From: Phycicoccus elongatus Lp2
GTDB taxonomy: Bacteria > Actinomycetota > Actinomycetes > Actinomycetales > Dermatophilaceae
Direction: 5' to 3'
Assembly (NCBI RefSeq): GCF_000367525.1
Contig: NZ_HF570956.1
Span: 2,438,428-2,484,919 of the forward strand
Length of the DNA: 46,492 nucleotides
A program made the position numbers and the translations under genes. Each line of letters begins with the position of its first letter. The first letter of the stretch is position 1. Under the pieces are notes generated by a model, which ran no database searches, had not been told where the DNA came from, and was given only the letters and a program-made list of their open reading frames with translations. Shown one piece after another: positions 17,496-26,342 of this stretch.

Positions 17496-18974
17496 TCAGT
17501 CCTTCGTCTTCCCATCGCCGGTGGCCGGACTCGGAGCAACAGCGGCGGTCGCGGCCAGCAGCCCTCGACCGTGGCGCCAGGCGCTGACGACGCCCGCGGC
17601 ATACGTGCCGAGGGAGACGCCTGCGGCGAGCCCGAGGCCGGTGATGCCCGCCCCGGCCAGGGTCGTCAGCCCGAGGAGCGGACCTTCCGTGCCTGCGCCG
17701 ATCATCTCGGAGATGCCCTGGTAGACAGCGCGTCCCGGCAGCAGGGGGACGATGGCCGAGGTCGTCACGGCCAGGGCGCTGGCCCCCAACCGCCGACTCC
17801 CCGCGCGAGCCAGGAAGCCCACGACTCCGGCCGCGAGGGTGGCCGAAACGGCCGTCCCGAAACCGAAGTTGGTCTCCAAGGTGGTGGCGACCACCCAGCC
17901 GAGCACTCCGAGCACGGCGCTCATGGCGACAGCCCTGCCCCGGGCATAGGCACTGATGGCGAAGGCCGCCGCGATGAGGGCCGCACAGGTCACCTGGGTG
18001 ACCAGGCGCTGGTCAAGGTAGGTCTTGGAGGACACCGCGATCGGCAGACCGATGCGGTTGCCGATCGAGAGCACCGTCGTCACACCGATGACGATGCCGA
18101 AGGTGAGGACGACGACCTCGAAGGCGCGTGCACCCGCCGTCACGTAGTAGCCCTGTAGGGCGTCCTCCGCGGCGCCGACGACGGACAGGCCGGACAGGAG
18201 CAGCACGATCCCTGCCGCGACGATGAGCGAGGGCGAGGCCGCCGTCGCGATCGGGACACCTTCGCGTGCGGCGACGACGACCGCAGTGGCGACCGCCGTG
18301 GGAATCGCGGCGGCCACGCACTGGGCGAAGAAGGCCGCCACACCCATACGGCCCAGGGCGAACTTCAATCGGTCGATGGCGACGGCTGAGGCGAACGTCA
18401 GCGCGATGATGAGCGGCCCGGCGCCGATGAGCAGGGCGACAGCGGCGGCCAGCACCGCGCTGGCACCCGTGACCACCCACCGCCGGTAGGGATGCGGAGC
18501 CCGCACGACGGCGTCGAAGCGAACCTTGGCCTCGTCGATGGGGATGGCGTGCGCAGAGAGGTCCGTGACGAGTTCGCGCAGGCGTTCGAGTCGAGTGAAG
18601 TCCTGACTGCGCTGTCGGACCACCTTCATCACCGTCATCGGGTCTGCGTGGGGGCCGCGCTGGTAACTGACCGCGATCGAGGTGAAGGTGATGTCGACGT
18701 GCACCGAGGACAGACCGTAGGCGCGGGTGAGCGTGAGCACGGTCGCGACCACGTCCGCCGCTGGGGCGCCCGTCGACAGCAGCGCAATGCCGGCGCGCAG
18801 CGCGAGATCGATGACGGCACGCGCAGTGGCGTCGTCGGTGGAGTCCGGAGCGGCGAAGACGGGCAACTCGTCGGTGGGCGGGCCGCTCGGTCGGAAGGCG
18901 CGACGGGTGCCGGCCACGAGGCGCGAGCTCCCGCGCCCGCCGCCTGGACGAGGTGTCCCGGGGGCTGTGGTCAT
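17496..18974 (-). CDS. ThrE-type threonine/serine exporter family protein
   Basis: 492 aa. A soluble N-terminal domain (about 50-165: ARAVIDLALRAGIALLSTGA, HVDITFTSIAVSYQRG) is followed by about ten hydrophobic segments in two halves. This is the ThrE two-domain (DUF1212 plus DUF3815) layout. Likely exports Thr/Ser or other small amino acids. The ATG at 18974 is preceded at 7 nt by CATACT, made by an octamer copy (18983-18990) plus one base, so the repeat may serve as -10 box. Confidence 0.85.
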   Translation of the reverse strand: MTTAPGTPRPGGGRGSSRLVAGTRRAFRPSGPPTDELPVFAAPDSTDDATARAVIDLALRAGIALLSTGAPAADVVATVLTLTRAYGLSSVHVDITFTSIAVSYQRGPHADPMTVMKVVRQRSQDFTRLERLRELVTDLSAHAIPIDEAKVRFDAVVRAPHPYRRWVVTGASAVLAAAVALLIGAGPLIIALTFASAVAIDRLKFALGRMGVAAFFAQCVAAAIPTAVATAVVVAAREGVPIATAASPSLIVAAGIVLLLSGLSVVGAAEDALQGYYVTAGARAFEVVVLTFGIVIGVTTVLSIGNRIGLPIAVSSKTYLDQRLVTQVTCAALIAAAFAISAYARGRAVAMSAVLGVLGWVVATTLETNFGFGTAVSATLAAGVVGFLARAGSRRLGASALAVTTSAIVPLLPGRAVYQGISEMIGAGTEGPLLGLTTLAGAGITGLGLAAGVSLGTYAAGVVSAWRHGRGLLAATAAVAPSPATGDGKTKD

Positions 18975-18982
18975 GCGGTCGA

Positions 18983-19013
18983 GTATGCCGCCCGACCCGA
19001 CCTCACGGCATAC
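18983..19013. repeat. Inverted pair of GTATGCCG octamers in a divergent promoter region
   Basis: GTATGCCG (18983-18990) and CGGCATAC (19006-19013) form an 8-bp stem around 15 nt. They sit between the exporter gene and the PIG-L gene. The first copy forms part of CATACT, the likely -10 of the exporter. CAGAAT (19016-19021) ends 6 nt before the GTG at 19028. Confidence 0.75.
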
Positions 19014-19027
19014 CGCAGAATGACGGG

Positions 19028-19819
19028 GTGAGCACCATCGTCTTCGTCCACGCCCATCCCGACGACGAGGCCTCGGCCACGGCCTGCTCGATGGCGATGG
19101 CCACCGACCGGGGCGACCGAGTGGTCGTCGTCTATGCCACCAACGGTGACCATGGGCAGGTGCCCGAGGACCTGGCCGAGGGCGAGACGGTCGTCCAACG
19201 CCGGCGCCGGGAGGCCGCCGCGAGCGCCGCTGTGACCGGCGCCGAGGTCCGCTGGTTGGACTACGCCGACTCAGGGATGCACGGCTGGCTCGAGAACGAC
19301 GCCGAGGGCTCCTTCCACGCCGCCAGCACCGACGAGGCGGGCGGGCGACTGGCCGCGATCCTCGACGAGGTCGGACCGGACGTCGTCGTCGGCTATGACT
19401 TCCACGGCAACTACGGCCATCCCGATCACGTCAAGGTCCATCACGTGACCCGAAGGGCTGTGGCCCTGCACGACGGTTCCCCGCGCTACCTGGAGTCGAC
19501 GATCAACCGCGACCTCATGCGGCGTCAGCGTGACCAGGCGATCGCCCTTGGGGTCGACGTCGGCGACTGGGACCCCGACCAGGTCATGGAGGACGGGCAC
19601 GCCATCGGCACCCCGGAGTCAGACCTGCACTGGCAGGTCGACGGGCGCGCCGTCATCGACCGCAAACGGGCGGCGCTGGCCTGCCATGCGAGCCAGACCT
19701 CCGACGTGGGGATGATGCTCGCGATTCCCGAGGACGCCTTCCGCGAGGCGTGGGGCTTCGAGCACTTCAGCGAGCCCGCCCTCGGCGAGGAGCCGATGCG
19801 CACCGCCTGGCCCTTCTGA
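19028..19819 (+). CDS. PIG-L family N-acetyl-sugar deacetylase
   Basis: 263 aa. The zinc motif AHPDDEASATA near the N-terminus and GHPDHVKVHH mid-protein are intact. This superfamily includes MshB and Mca of mycothiol metabolism; the substrate here is not resolved. The GTG at 19028 has no Shine-Dalgarno sequence but has CAGAAT 6 nt upstream, suggesting a leaderless mRNA. The 3' end nearly abuts the convergent OmpA-domain gene (1 bp). Confidence 0.85.
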   Translation: MSTIVFVHAHPDDEASATACSMAMATDRGDRVVVVYATNGDHGQVPEDLAEGETVVQRRRREAAASAAVTGAEVRWLDYADSGMHGWLENDAEGSFHAASTDEAGGRLAAILDEVGPDVVVGYDFHGNYGHPDHVKVHHVTRRAVALHDGSPRYLESTINRDLMRRQRDQAIALGVDVGDWDPDQVMEDGHAIGTPESDLHWQVDGRAVIDRKRAALACHASQTSDVGMMLAIPEDAFREAWGFEHFSEPALGEEPMRTAWPF

Positions 19820-19820
19820 G

Positions 19821-20420
19821 TCAGCCCTTCGCGAAGAGGACCTCGACCCGACGGTTCTGTTGGCGACCTTCCGGGTTGTCGTGGCCGTCGACCTCGTTGT
19901 CGGCAACCGGCTCGGTGGATCCCTTGCCAGAGGTGGTGATGCGGGCGGCGTCGATGCCCTTGCTCACGAGATAGTCCTTGACCGCTTCGGCGCGTTTCTC
20001 CGAGAGAGGCTGGTTGACGGCGTCGGTGCCGATGCTGTCGGTGTGCCCGGTGACGGTGACGGGCCCAGTGGTGCCCGCCATGAGCGCCACGACATTGTCC
20101 AGACTTGCGGCCGCCGTCGGCGCGAGGTCCGCAGAGCCGAAGCCGAAGAGGAACCGGTCCGAGAGCGTCACCAAGGTACCGGTGGACTTGTCCTTGGCCC
20201 CAAGGCTCTCCGCCAGTTGCTCTTTGGGTACCTCTGCAGGCTTGGTGTAGAACTTCGAGACCGTGGTGAGCGGTGCCTCCCATGCCGTGAAGGTCCTGGT
20301 GTTGCTCCGCGGTGCTTCGTATCCCTCCGGGAGCGGTGCGTCCTCGGCCATCGAGAGGGGGGCGAGGAGGACGACGACGCCGGCGGCCAGGGCGGTCATT
20401 GCTCCGAGACGTCGGATCAT
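19821..20420 (-). CDS. Secreted OmpA/MotB-domain protein
   Basis: 199 aa. Signal peptide: MIRRLG, then a hydrophobic stretch ending APLSMAEDA. The C-terminal OmpA-like peptidoglycan-binding domain spans about 85-199 (FGFGSADLAPTAAASL, VTVTGHTDSIG, LSEKRAEAVKDYL, GRQQNRRVEV). It would anchor to peptidoglycan outside the membrane. The ATG overlaps the stop of the upstream lipoprotein gene (4 bp), so the two are coupled. Confidence 0.87.
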   Translation of the reverse strand: MIRRLGAMTALAAGVVVLLAPLSMAEDAPLPEGYEAPRSNTRTFTAWEAPLTTVSKFYTKPAEVPKEQLAESLGAKDKSTGTLVTLSDRFLFGFGSADLAPTAAASLDNVVALMAGTTGPVTVTGHTDSIGTDAVNQPLSEKRAEAVKDYLVSKGIDAARITTSGKGSTEPVADNEVDGHDNPEGRQQNRRVEVLFAKG

Positions 20421-20995
20421 GAGGACTTCACGGGGATCTCGAACTCGACCTGGTTGTAGGCCGGGTCGATCTTCTGGAAGTCCAGGGTCAGCGCCTTGAC
20501 GTCCGGGCCGAGGCGGCCGGCGAAGACGAGCGACGCGTCGAGGCCCTCCGCGGCCTCGAGACGGAGGGACTTGTTGTCTCCACCGGCTTGCACCTGGAAG
20601 GGGTACTCCCGCCCGCGGTCATCGAACAGTCGCGGTGCAGAGGACGCACCGCCGTACCAGGCCTGCAAGGCATTGGTGCCGTTGTTGACCAGCCGGACCT
20701 CAGCCTCGATGTAGAAGTCGTTGACGACGACCTTGGTGATGGTGAGGGTGTAGGCCGCATCCTTGGTGCTGACCTCCTTGACCTCATCGACCGCGATCTC
20801 CTGGCGCTTGGCAGGCTCGACCTTCGCACTCGCCGACGCGCTCGCCTTCCCCGACGCCGGGGCCTCGCCGGCCGCGGCGCTCTGCGAACCGTCAGGTGTG
20901 GTTGCTCCGTCACCGGACCCGCCCGAGCACCCGGTCAGGGCAAGCACGGCACACGCGATGGCAGCGACGACGGACCTGGTCGATGACTGACCCAT
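20417..20995 (-). CDS. Lipoprotein of unknown function, paired with the OmpA-domain protein
   Basis: 192 aa. Signal peptide with lipobox LTGC, then a low-complexity Ser/Ala/Gly linker to about residue 60 and a beta-rich domain (YTLTITKVVVNDFYIEAEVR, RLFDDRGREYPFQV) like DUF4352-type immunoglobulin-like lipoproteins. A strong GGAGGAG lies 6 nt before the ATG. Likely a surface complex with the following OmpA-domain protein (inference from coupling). Confidence 0.82.
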   Translation of the reverse strand: MGQSSTRSVVAAIACAVLALTGCSGGSGDGATTPDGSQSAAAGEAPASGKASASASAKVEPAKRQEIAVDEVKEVSTKDAAYTLTITKVVVNDFYIEAEVRLVNNGTNALQAWYGGASSAPRLFDDRGREYPFQVQAGGDNKSLRLEAAEGLDASLVFAGRLGPDVKALTLDFQKIDPAYNQVEFEIPVKSS

Positions 20996-21092
20996 GAGAT
21001 CTCCTCCTGACGACTGTGGCCCCCCAACGGCAGACCCCCCGAACCTTACGCGACAAGGCGACGGCAGCCATGAGCAGGGTCATCGGTCCACC

Positions 21093-21098
21093 TAGGCT
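21093..21098 (+). promoter_or_regulatory. -10 box TAGGCT, leaderless glpK
   Basis: TAGGCT ends 6 nt before the glpK ATG at 21105, and there is no ribosome binding site. Confidence 0.5.
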
Positions 21099-21104
21099 TG
21101 GGCC

Positions 21105-22619
21105 ATGACGGACTTCATCGGCGCGGTCGACCAAGGGACCACGAGCACGCGGTTCATGATCTTCGACCACGACGGGCGCGAGGTGGGTCGTCACCAACTC
21201 GAGCACGAGCAGATCCTGCCGCGCGCCGGCTGGGTGGAGCACAACCCCTTGGAGATCTGGGAGCGCACCCAGACCGTCATCGGCACGGCCCTGACCTCCA
21301 CCGGCCTTCAGGCGGTCGACCTGGCCGCCATCGGCGTCACCAACCAGCGCGAGACGACCATCGTGTGGGACGCCCGCACCGGCCGCCCCCTCCACAACGC
21401 CATCGTCTGGCAGGACACCCGCACGGACACCATCGCCAGCGCGCTGGAGCGGGACGGCCACGGCGACACCATTCGGCACAAGGCCGGGCTCCCCCCGGCC
21501 ACCTACTTCTCCGGTGGCAAGTTGCAGTGGTTGCTCGAGAACGTCGACGGGCTGCGTGAGTCCGCCGAGCGCGGCGACGCCCTTTTCGGCACACCCGACA
21601 CCTGGGTGGTCTGGAACCTCACGGGCGGTGCCGACGGCGGTGTCCACGCCACGGACGTCACCAATGCCAGCCGCACCATGCTCATGGACCTCGAGACCCT
21701 CGATTGGGACGACGAACTCCTGGCCCTCTTCGGGGTGCCCCGGGCCATGCTCCCGACCATCAACCCGAGCAGCCACGCCACGGCCTACGGGGCCACCGTG
21801 GCCCGCGGACTCCCCCCGGTTCCGGTCACCGGCGTCCTCGGGGACCAGCAGGCAGCCACCGTCGGACAGGTCTGCTTCGCGCCCGGCGAGGCCAAGAACA
21901 CTTACGGCACAGGCAATTTCCTCCTTCTCAACACCGGCGAGGAGATTGTGCGGTCAGCCAATGGCCTGCTCACCACGGTCGCCTACCAACTCGGCGACGC
22001 CAAGCCGGTCTACGCACTCGAGGGCTCGATCGCCGTCACGGGCTCCGCCGTCCAGTGGCTGCGTGACCAACTCGGCATCATCAGCGGTGCGTCCGAGGTC
22101 GAGCACCTCGCAGCCCAGGTCGATGACAGCGGCGGCGTCTACTTCGTGCCCGCCTTCTCAGGCCTCTTCGCGCCCTACTGGCGCAGCGACGCGCGCGGGG
22201 CCATCGTCGGTCTTTCCCGTTTCAACACCAACGCCCACCTCGCACGCGCCACCCTCGAAGCCATCTGCTACCAGTCCAAGGACGTCGCCGACGCGATGAC
22301 CGCCGATTCCGGCGTGGCACTCGAGGTTCTCAAGGTCGACGGAGGCGTCACCGCCAACGAACTCTGCATGCAACTGCAGTCCGACATCCTCGGTGTCCCC
22401 GTGTCCCGTCCCGTCGTCGCCGAGACCACCGCCCTCGGCGCCGCGTATGCCGCCGGCCTGGCCGTCGGATTCTGGTCCAGCACCGACGAGTTGCGCGCCA
22501 ACTGGGCGCAAGGCAAGCGGTGGGAGCCCACGTGGTCGGACGACCAGCGCACCACCGGGTATGCCGGGTGGCGCAAGGCCGTCGACCGCACCCTGGACTG
22601 GGTGGAGGTCGACCGATGA
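21105..22619 (+). CDS. glpK: Glycerol kinase
   Basis: 504 aa, full length. Phosphorylates glycerol to sn-glycerol-3-phosphate. FGGY-family signatures: [15 protein letters not shown] at the N-terminus, [46 protein letters not shown], and the C-terminal [17 protein letters not shown]. Its stop overlaps the glpD start (ATGA). No glpF channel gene is adjacent. Confidence 0.96.
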   Translation: MTDFIGAVDQGTTSTRFMIFDHDGREVGRHQLEHEQILPRAGWVEHNPLEIWERTQTVIGTALTSTGLQAVDLAAIGVTNQRETTIVWDARTGRPLHNAIVWQDTRTDTIASALERDGHGDTIRHKAGLPPATYFSGGKLQWLLENVDGLRESAERGDALFGTPDTWVVWNLTGGADGGVHATDVTNASRTMLMDLETLDWDDELLALFGVPRAMLPTINPSSHATAYGATVARGLPPVPVTGVLGDQQAATVGQVCFAPGEAKNTYGTGNFLLLNTGEEIVRSANGLLTTVAYQLGDAKPVYALEGSIAVTGSAVQWLRDQLGIISGASEVEHLAAQVDDSGGVYFVPAFSGLFAPYWRSDARGAIVGLSRFNTNAHLARATLEAICYQSKDVADAMTADSGVALEVLKVDGGVTANELCMQLQSDILGVPVSRPVVAETTALGAAYAAGLAVGFWSSTDELRANWAQGKRWEPTWSDDQRTTGYAGWRKAVDRTLDWVEVDR

Positions 22620-24388
22620 CCTTGTCCTTGGCTGCTCGCCGATCCGCGCTGTCGCGCTTCACCGATGGCCATGAACTCGATGTCCTCGTCGTGGGTGGTG
22701 GGGTCGTGGGTTGCGGTGCGGCGCTGGACGCCGTGACGCGGGGGTTGTCGACCGGGCTGATCGAGGCCCGTGACTATGCGTCGGGGACCTCGAGCCGCTC
22801 GAGCAAGCTCATCCACGGCGGCCTGCGCTATCTCGAGATGCTCGACTTCGGGCTGGTCCACGAGGCCCTGCAGGAGCGCCGCCTGCTGCTCACGACCATT
22901 GCGCCCCACCTCGTCCGCCCGGTCCCCTTCATGTACCCCCTGCAGAAGCCGGCCTGGGAGCGCTTCTACGTCGGCAGCGGCATCGCGCTCTACGACGGCC
23001 TCGCCTTCGGTGTGAAGTCCTCGGGTGAGGTGCCGCGGCACAAACACCTGTCGAAGAAGGCCGCTCTCGCCCTCATGCCCAGCCTGCGCCCCGACGCCCT
23101 CACCGGGGCGATCCAGTACCACGACGCCCAGGTGGACGATGCCCGCTTCACCCTGGAGCTCGCGCGCACAGCCGCGGCCCACGGTGCCCACGTCGCCAAT
23201 CGCGTCGCGATGACCGGCTTCCTGCGCGCGGATGCCTCGGATCCCCAGAGTTCGGTCATCGGCGTCACCGCCAGAGACCAGATGACCGGCGAGGAGTTCA
23301 CGGTCCGGGCCCGGCGCGTCATCTGTGCCACCGGAGTGTGGACGGGTGAGGTCCAGTCAATGCTCGGCGGGGACATCGCCCCGCTGAAGGTGCGTGCCAG
23401 CAAGGGAATCCATCTCGTCGTCCCCCGCGACCGGATCGACTCGCAGACCGGCGTCATCCTGCGCACCGAGAAGTCCGTCCTGTTCATCATCCCGTGGGAC
23501 GAACACTGGATCATCGGCACGACCGACACCGATTGGACCCTCGACCTGGCGCATCCCGCCGCGACCAGCGCGGACATCGACTACCTGTTGTCGACCGTGA
23601 ACCGGGTTCTCGTCACACCTCTTTCGCGTGACGACATCGACGGCGTGTATGCCGGCTTGCGGCCATTGATCTCGGGTGACGAGAGTGACGCCACGACCAA
23701 GCTGTCGCGCGAGCATGTCGTGGCCGCGCCAGTGGCGGGGGTGGTGCTCGTCGCCGGTGGGAAGTACACGACCTATCGAGTCATGGCCAAGGACGCCGTG
23801 GACCTGGCGCTCGGGATCAGTGCCAAGAAGGACCGCAAGGACCGCGACAAGGATCGTGACCGGGAGGTCGAGAAGGCCGCGGGCCCACCGAGCTCGGCGA
23901 CCGACACAGTGCCCCTGTCGGGCGCGGTGGGATGGGAGTGGTTGAGCGAGCGCTATCAAATGCTGGCGCGAGCCAGCGGCCTGCCGGAGGACGCGGTCGA
24001 GTACCTCCTCTCGCGTTATGGAACCCTCACACGGGAGTTGCTGGCCTTGATCGACGCCCGACCAGAACTCGGGGAGCCACTGCCCGGGGGTGAGGAGCAC
24101 CTCAAGGTCGAGGTCGTGTATGCCGCGGCCTCCGAGGGTGCCCTCTTCCTCACCGACATCCTTGCTCGCCGGACCCGCATCTCGATCGAGGCACGCGATC
24201 GAGGTTTCGAGGCCGCGCCCCACGCGGCCGCGCTGGTGGCGCCGATCCTGGGTTGGGATGACGCAGAGGTGGCGCGTCAGATCGACATCTACAACCGCCG
24301 GGTGGAGGCCGAGATGTCGAGCCAGACGATGCCCGATGACGCCTCGGCTCAATCCGAGCGGGCCAAGGCGCCTGACGCTGCCATCTGA
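22616..24388 (+). CDS. glpD: Aerobic glycerol-3-phosphate dehydrogenase
   Basis: 590 aa. FAD enzyme oxidising glycerol-3-phosphate to dihydroxyacetone phosphate at the membrane. Dinucleotide motif [19 protein letters not shown] near residue 25, then [15 protein letters not shown], and the catalytic-core IIGTTDTDW. The C-terminal DAO_C domain starts around 430. A charged linker (about 403-425, [14 protein letters not shown]) separates the two domains and is unusual. ATG 22616 overlaps the glpK stop. Confidence 0.95.
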   Translation: MTLSLAARRSALSRFTDGHELDVLVVGGGVVGCGAALDAVTRGLSTGLIEARDYASGTSSRSSKLIHGGLRYLEMLDFGLVHEALQERRLLLTTIAPHLVRPVPFMYPLQKPAWERFYVGSGIALYDGLAFGVKSSGEVPRHKHLSKKAALALMPSLRPDALTGAIQYHDAQVDDARFTLELARTAAAHGAHVANRVAMTGFLRADASDPQSSVIGVTARDQMTGEEFTVRARRVICATGVWTGEVQSMLGGDIAPLKVRASKGIHLVVPRDRIDSQTGVILRTEKSVLFIIPWDEHWIIGTTDTDWTLDLAHPAATSADIDYLLSTVNRVLVTPLSRDDIDGVYAGLRPLISGDESDATTKLSREHVVAAPVAGVVLVAGGKYTTYRVMAKDAVDLALGISAKKDRKDRDKDRDREVEKAAGPPSSATDTVPLSGAVGWEWLSERYQMLARASGLPEDAVEYLLSRYGTLTRELLALIDARPELGEPLPGGEEHLKVEVVYAAASEGALFLTDILARRTRISIEARDRGFEAAPHAAALVAPILGWDDAEVARQIDIYNRRVEAEMSSQTMPDDASAQSERAKAPDAAI

Positions 24389-24404
24389 GGATGACGCCAT
24401 CCTG

Positions 24405-24424
24405 GCCCGACGCCGGTGTCGGGC
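24405..24424. terminator. Short hairpin between convergent genes
   Basis: GCCCGAC and GTCGGGC flank a 6-nt loop between the convergent glpD and PIG-L genes. No U-tract, so it is a weak terminator candidate. Confidence 0.45.
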
Positions 24425-24430
24425 GCTGGG

Positions 24431-25204
24431 TCAGACCTCGTCGGCGCCACCGGCTCCGGAGATTCCCCCGAGGTCGTAGCCCTTGAAGAGCACCGCGTGC
24501 CCAACACCTGCAGCCTTCCCTCCCTCGGCCAGGATGACGGGGATGAACTCCGCCGGCTTCGGGTGACCCGGCAGGTCTGCCAGATAGGCCTGGTGGCACT
24601 CAAGGGAACCCACCGCCGCCCCGACCGCCGCGGCATCGACAGCCATCGCGTGAGTGGCGTCAGGATGGCCGGCGACGAGCAGCCACTGGGTGTGCCACTT
24701 GGGCAGGCCCTCGTCGTCGGCGAGGTCGCGGAAGACCCAGGTGTTGTCGGCGTCTCGCACGGCATCGACGGTGGCCAGACCCGCAGCGCGGTGGTCGGCC
24801 TGGTTCAGCCCGCCGTAGGCCTCGAAGTCGAAGTTCGCCGTCACGACCGCCTGGGGCCGGACCTGACGGACCACTCGCGCGATGTCACGGCGCAGGTCGA
24901 GGGTCGGCATCAGCATCCCGTCCGGGTGGTCGAGGATGATGAGGTCCTTCACCCCGACCGCCTCGCACGCCCGCTGCTGCTCGGCGGCCCGCAACGGCCC
25001 GACCTCCTCCGGCGGCCGTTGCATCCCGGCCTCTCCCCTGGTCAGCAAGAGGTAGGTGACGTTGACACCGCGGCGGGCCCACGTCGCGACGGCCGCTGAG
25101 GCGCCGTACTCCATGTCATCGGGGTGGGCGACGACACAGAGCACCCGCGTCCAGGACTCGTCGGGCAGGGCGGGAAGGGTCTTGGCATCGGTTGAGTCAC
25201 TCAT
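24431..25204 (-). CDS. PIG-L family deacetylase, second paralogue
   Basis: 257 aa. Zinc motif AHPDDMEYGASA is intact. The second motif, normally HPDHRxxG, reads NQADHRAAG, so its first His is lost while the last is kept. The substrate is unknown. ATG at 25204, 6 nt after TAGGGT. The start overlaps the 3' end of the DUF2332 gene by 8 bp. Confidence 0.82.
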   Translation of the reverse strand: MSDSTDAKTLPALPDESWTRVLCVVAHPDDMEYGASAAVATWARRGVNVTYLLLTRGEAGMQRPPEEVGPLRAAEQQRACEAVGVKDLIILDHPDGMLMPTLDLRRDIARVVRQVRPQAVVTANFDFEAYGGLNQADHRAAGLATVDAVRDADNTWVFRDLADDEGLPKWHTQWLLVAGHPDATHAMAVDAAAVGAAVGSLECHQAYLADLPGHPKPAEFIPVILAEGGKAAGVGHAVLFKGYDLGGISGAGGADEV

Positions 25205-26324
25205 GACTGCACCCTACGGAGGCCGGACCGGGTGGCGAGGGGTTCGCGATGGTTAGCGGGCGGCATACCGAGGTGAGCGGTAAACGGAACTCGATGGGTG
25301 GGCCGTGATAGTCACACCCCGCGACGACCTCACCGTCCACCTCGATCACCGGGCGCCCGGATGAGTGGTCGGTCATCCTGTCGAAGCCGCCCGCCTTGCC
25401 CGGCGACTCCATCGTCACGCGCGCCACGGGCATCCGGGAACGCGCCTCCTCGATCACCGCATCCAGGGCAGCGACCTCTGCGGCCGGCCAGTACTGCCGC
25501 GTGACCGACTGCCAGATGACGGTCAGGACGTCGTCATCGGCGGGCCCGGCCAACTGCTCACGCACCCAGTCGGCACCACCGGCAGCATCGACGACGACGG
25601 ACTCGCGCCGAGCCACCGCCAGGGCGCCGGACAGTCGCTCGTGCCGCCCCACCTGGAAGGGCCAGACGAAGGAGCGCAGCCGCAGGGCACCTTCCTCGGA
25701 CGCCGCGTCGACGGGGTACAGGTCGCATCCACGGCGGGACACGATCTCGAAGCCCACGGGCGAAAACCCCTGTGCTCCGATCGCATCAATGAGCACTGGC
25801 GATTCAGGGTCGCCCCACGACCACCCGTCACCCTCGAAGCGAAACAGGTCCACGAGGAGGTTCAACCCGGCGGAGGCGCCGGGCTCGAGAAGCCGCACCC
25901 GCGGCATACCCGATCGGCGGACGGCTTCGGTGAGCCCGACGAGCAGGGCGGCCGAACGGCCGGGCTCGTTCGTCTGCGGGGCCACGGCCAGCGACTCGCG
26001 CAGCCGCTCCTCCGACCGCACCATCACGGTGTGCACGAGCGGCCATGCGCCCTCGGGGTCGGCCAGGCCGCCGAGACAGGGATAGAAGGGGACGAGGTCG
26101 TCGGCGTCCCCGCGGAGCACCTCACGGAAGAGCCCGGCCAGCAGCCGCAGCTGCACGACCGCGCCGGGATCCGCACCTTCCCAGCCGGCGCAGATCCGCG
26201 CCGTGACTCCCCCGGCTTCCAGGTCATCGGCCATCGCCTTGGTCAGGTGCCAGTAGAGATGGTGCTCGCCGGTGAAGTGGTCGCGGAACTGCTCGGCCAA
26301 CGACCTCGAGACCTCGGCTGCCAT
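25197..26324 (-). CDS. DUF2332 family protein
   Basis: 375 aa. MAAEVSRSLAEQFRDHF, FYPCLGGLADPEGAW, TNEPGRSAALLVGL, RLLEPGASAGLNLLVD and VTIWQS-like VLTVIWQSVTRQYW fit the DUF2332 family. The EPGASAGLNL stretch resembles a methyltransferase SAM loop, but activity is not established. The last ~30 residues past FRLPLTS look unlike the family and may reflect a lost upstream stop. ATG 26324 is favoured by TATCGT 7 nt before it. Confidence 0.78.
   Translation of the reverse strand: MAAEVSRSLAEQFRDHFTGEHHLYWHLTKAMADDLEAGGVTARICAGWEGADPGAVVQLRLLAGLFREVLRGDADDLVPFYPCLGGLADPEGAWPLVHTVMVRSEERLRESLAVAPQTNEPGRSAALLVGLTEAVRRSGMPRVRLLEPGASAGLNLLVDLFRFEGDGWSWGDPESPVLIDAIGAQGFSPVGFEIVSRRGCDLYPVDAASEEGALRLRSFVWPFQVGRHERLSGALAVARRESVVVDAAGGADWVREQLAGPADDDVLTVIWQSVTRQYWPAAEVAALDAVIEEARSRMPVARVTMESPGKAGGFDRMTDHSSGRPVIEVDGEVVAGCDYHGPPIEFRLPLTSVCRPLTIANPSPPGPASVGCSHE
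25211..25216 (-). promoter_or_regulatory. -10 box TAGGGT of the second PIG-L gene
   Basis: The minus-strand TAGGGT ends 6 nt before the ATG at 25204 and lies inside the 3' end of the upstream gene. Confidence 0.45.
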
Positions 26325-26331
26325 GGATGGC

Positions 26332-26337
26332 ACGATA
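26332..26337 (-). promoter_or_regulatory. -10 box TATCGT, leaderless DUF2332 gene
   Basis: The minus-strand TATCGT ends 7 nt before the ATG at 26324. The whole divergent gap to pepP is only 18 bp, so the two promoters must overlap or lie inside genes. Confidence 0.45.
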
Positions 26338-26342
26338 GCCAG

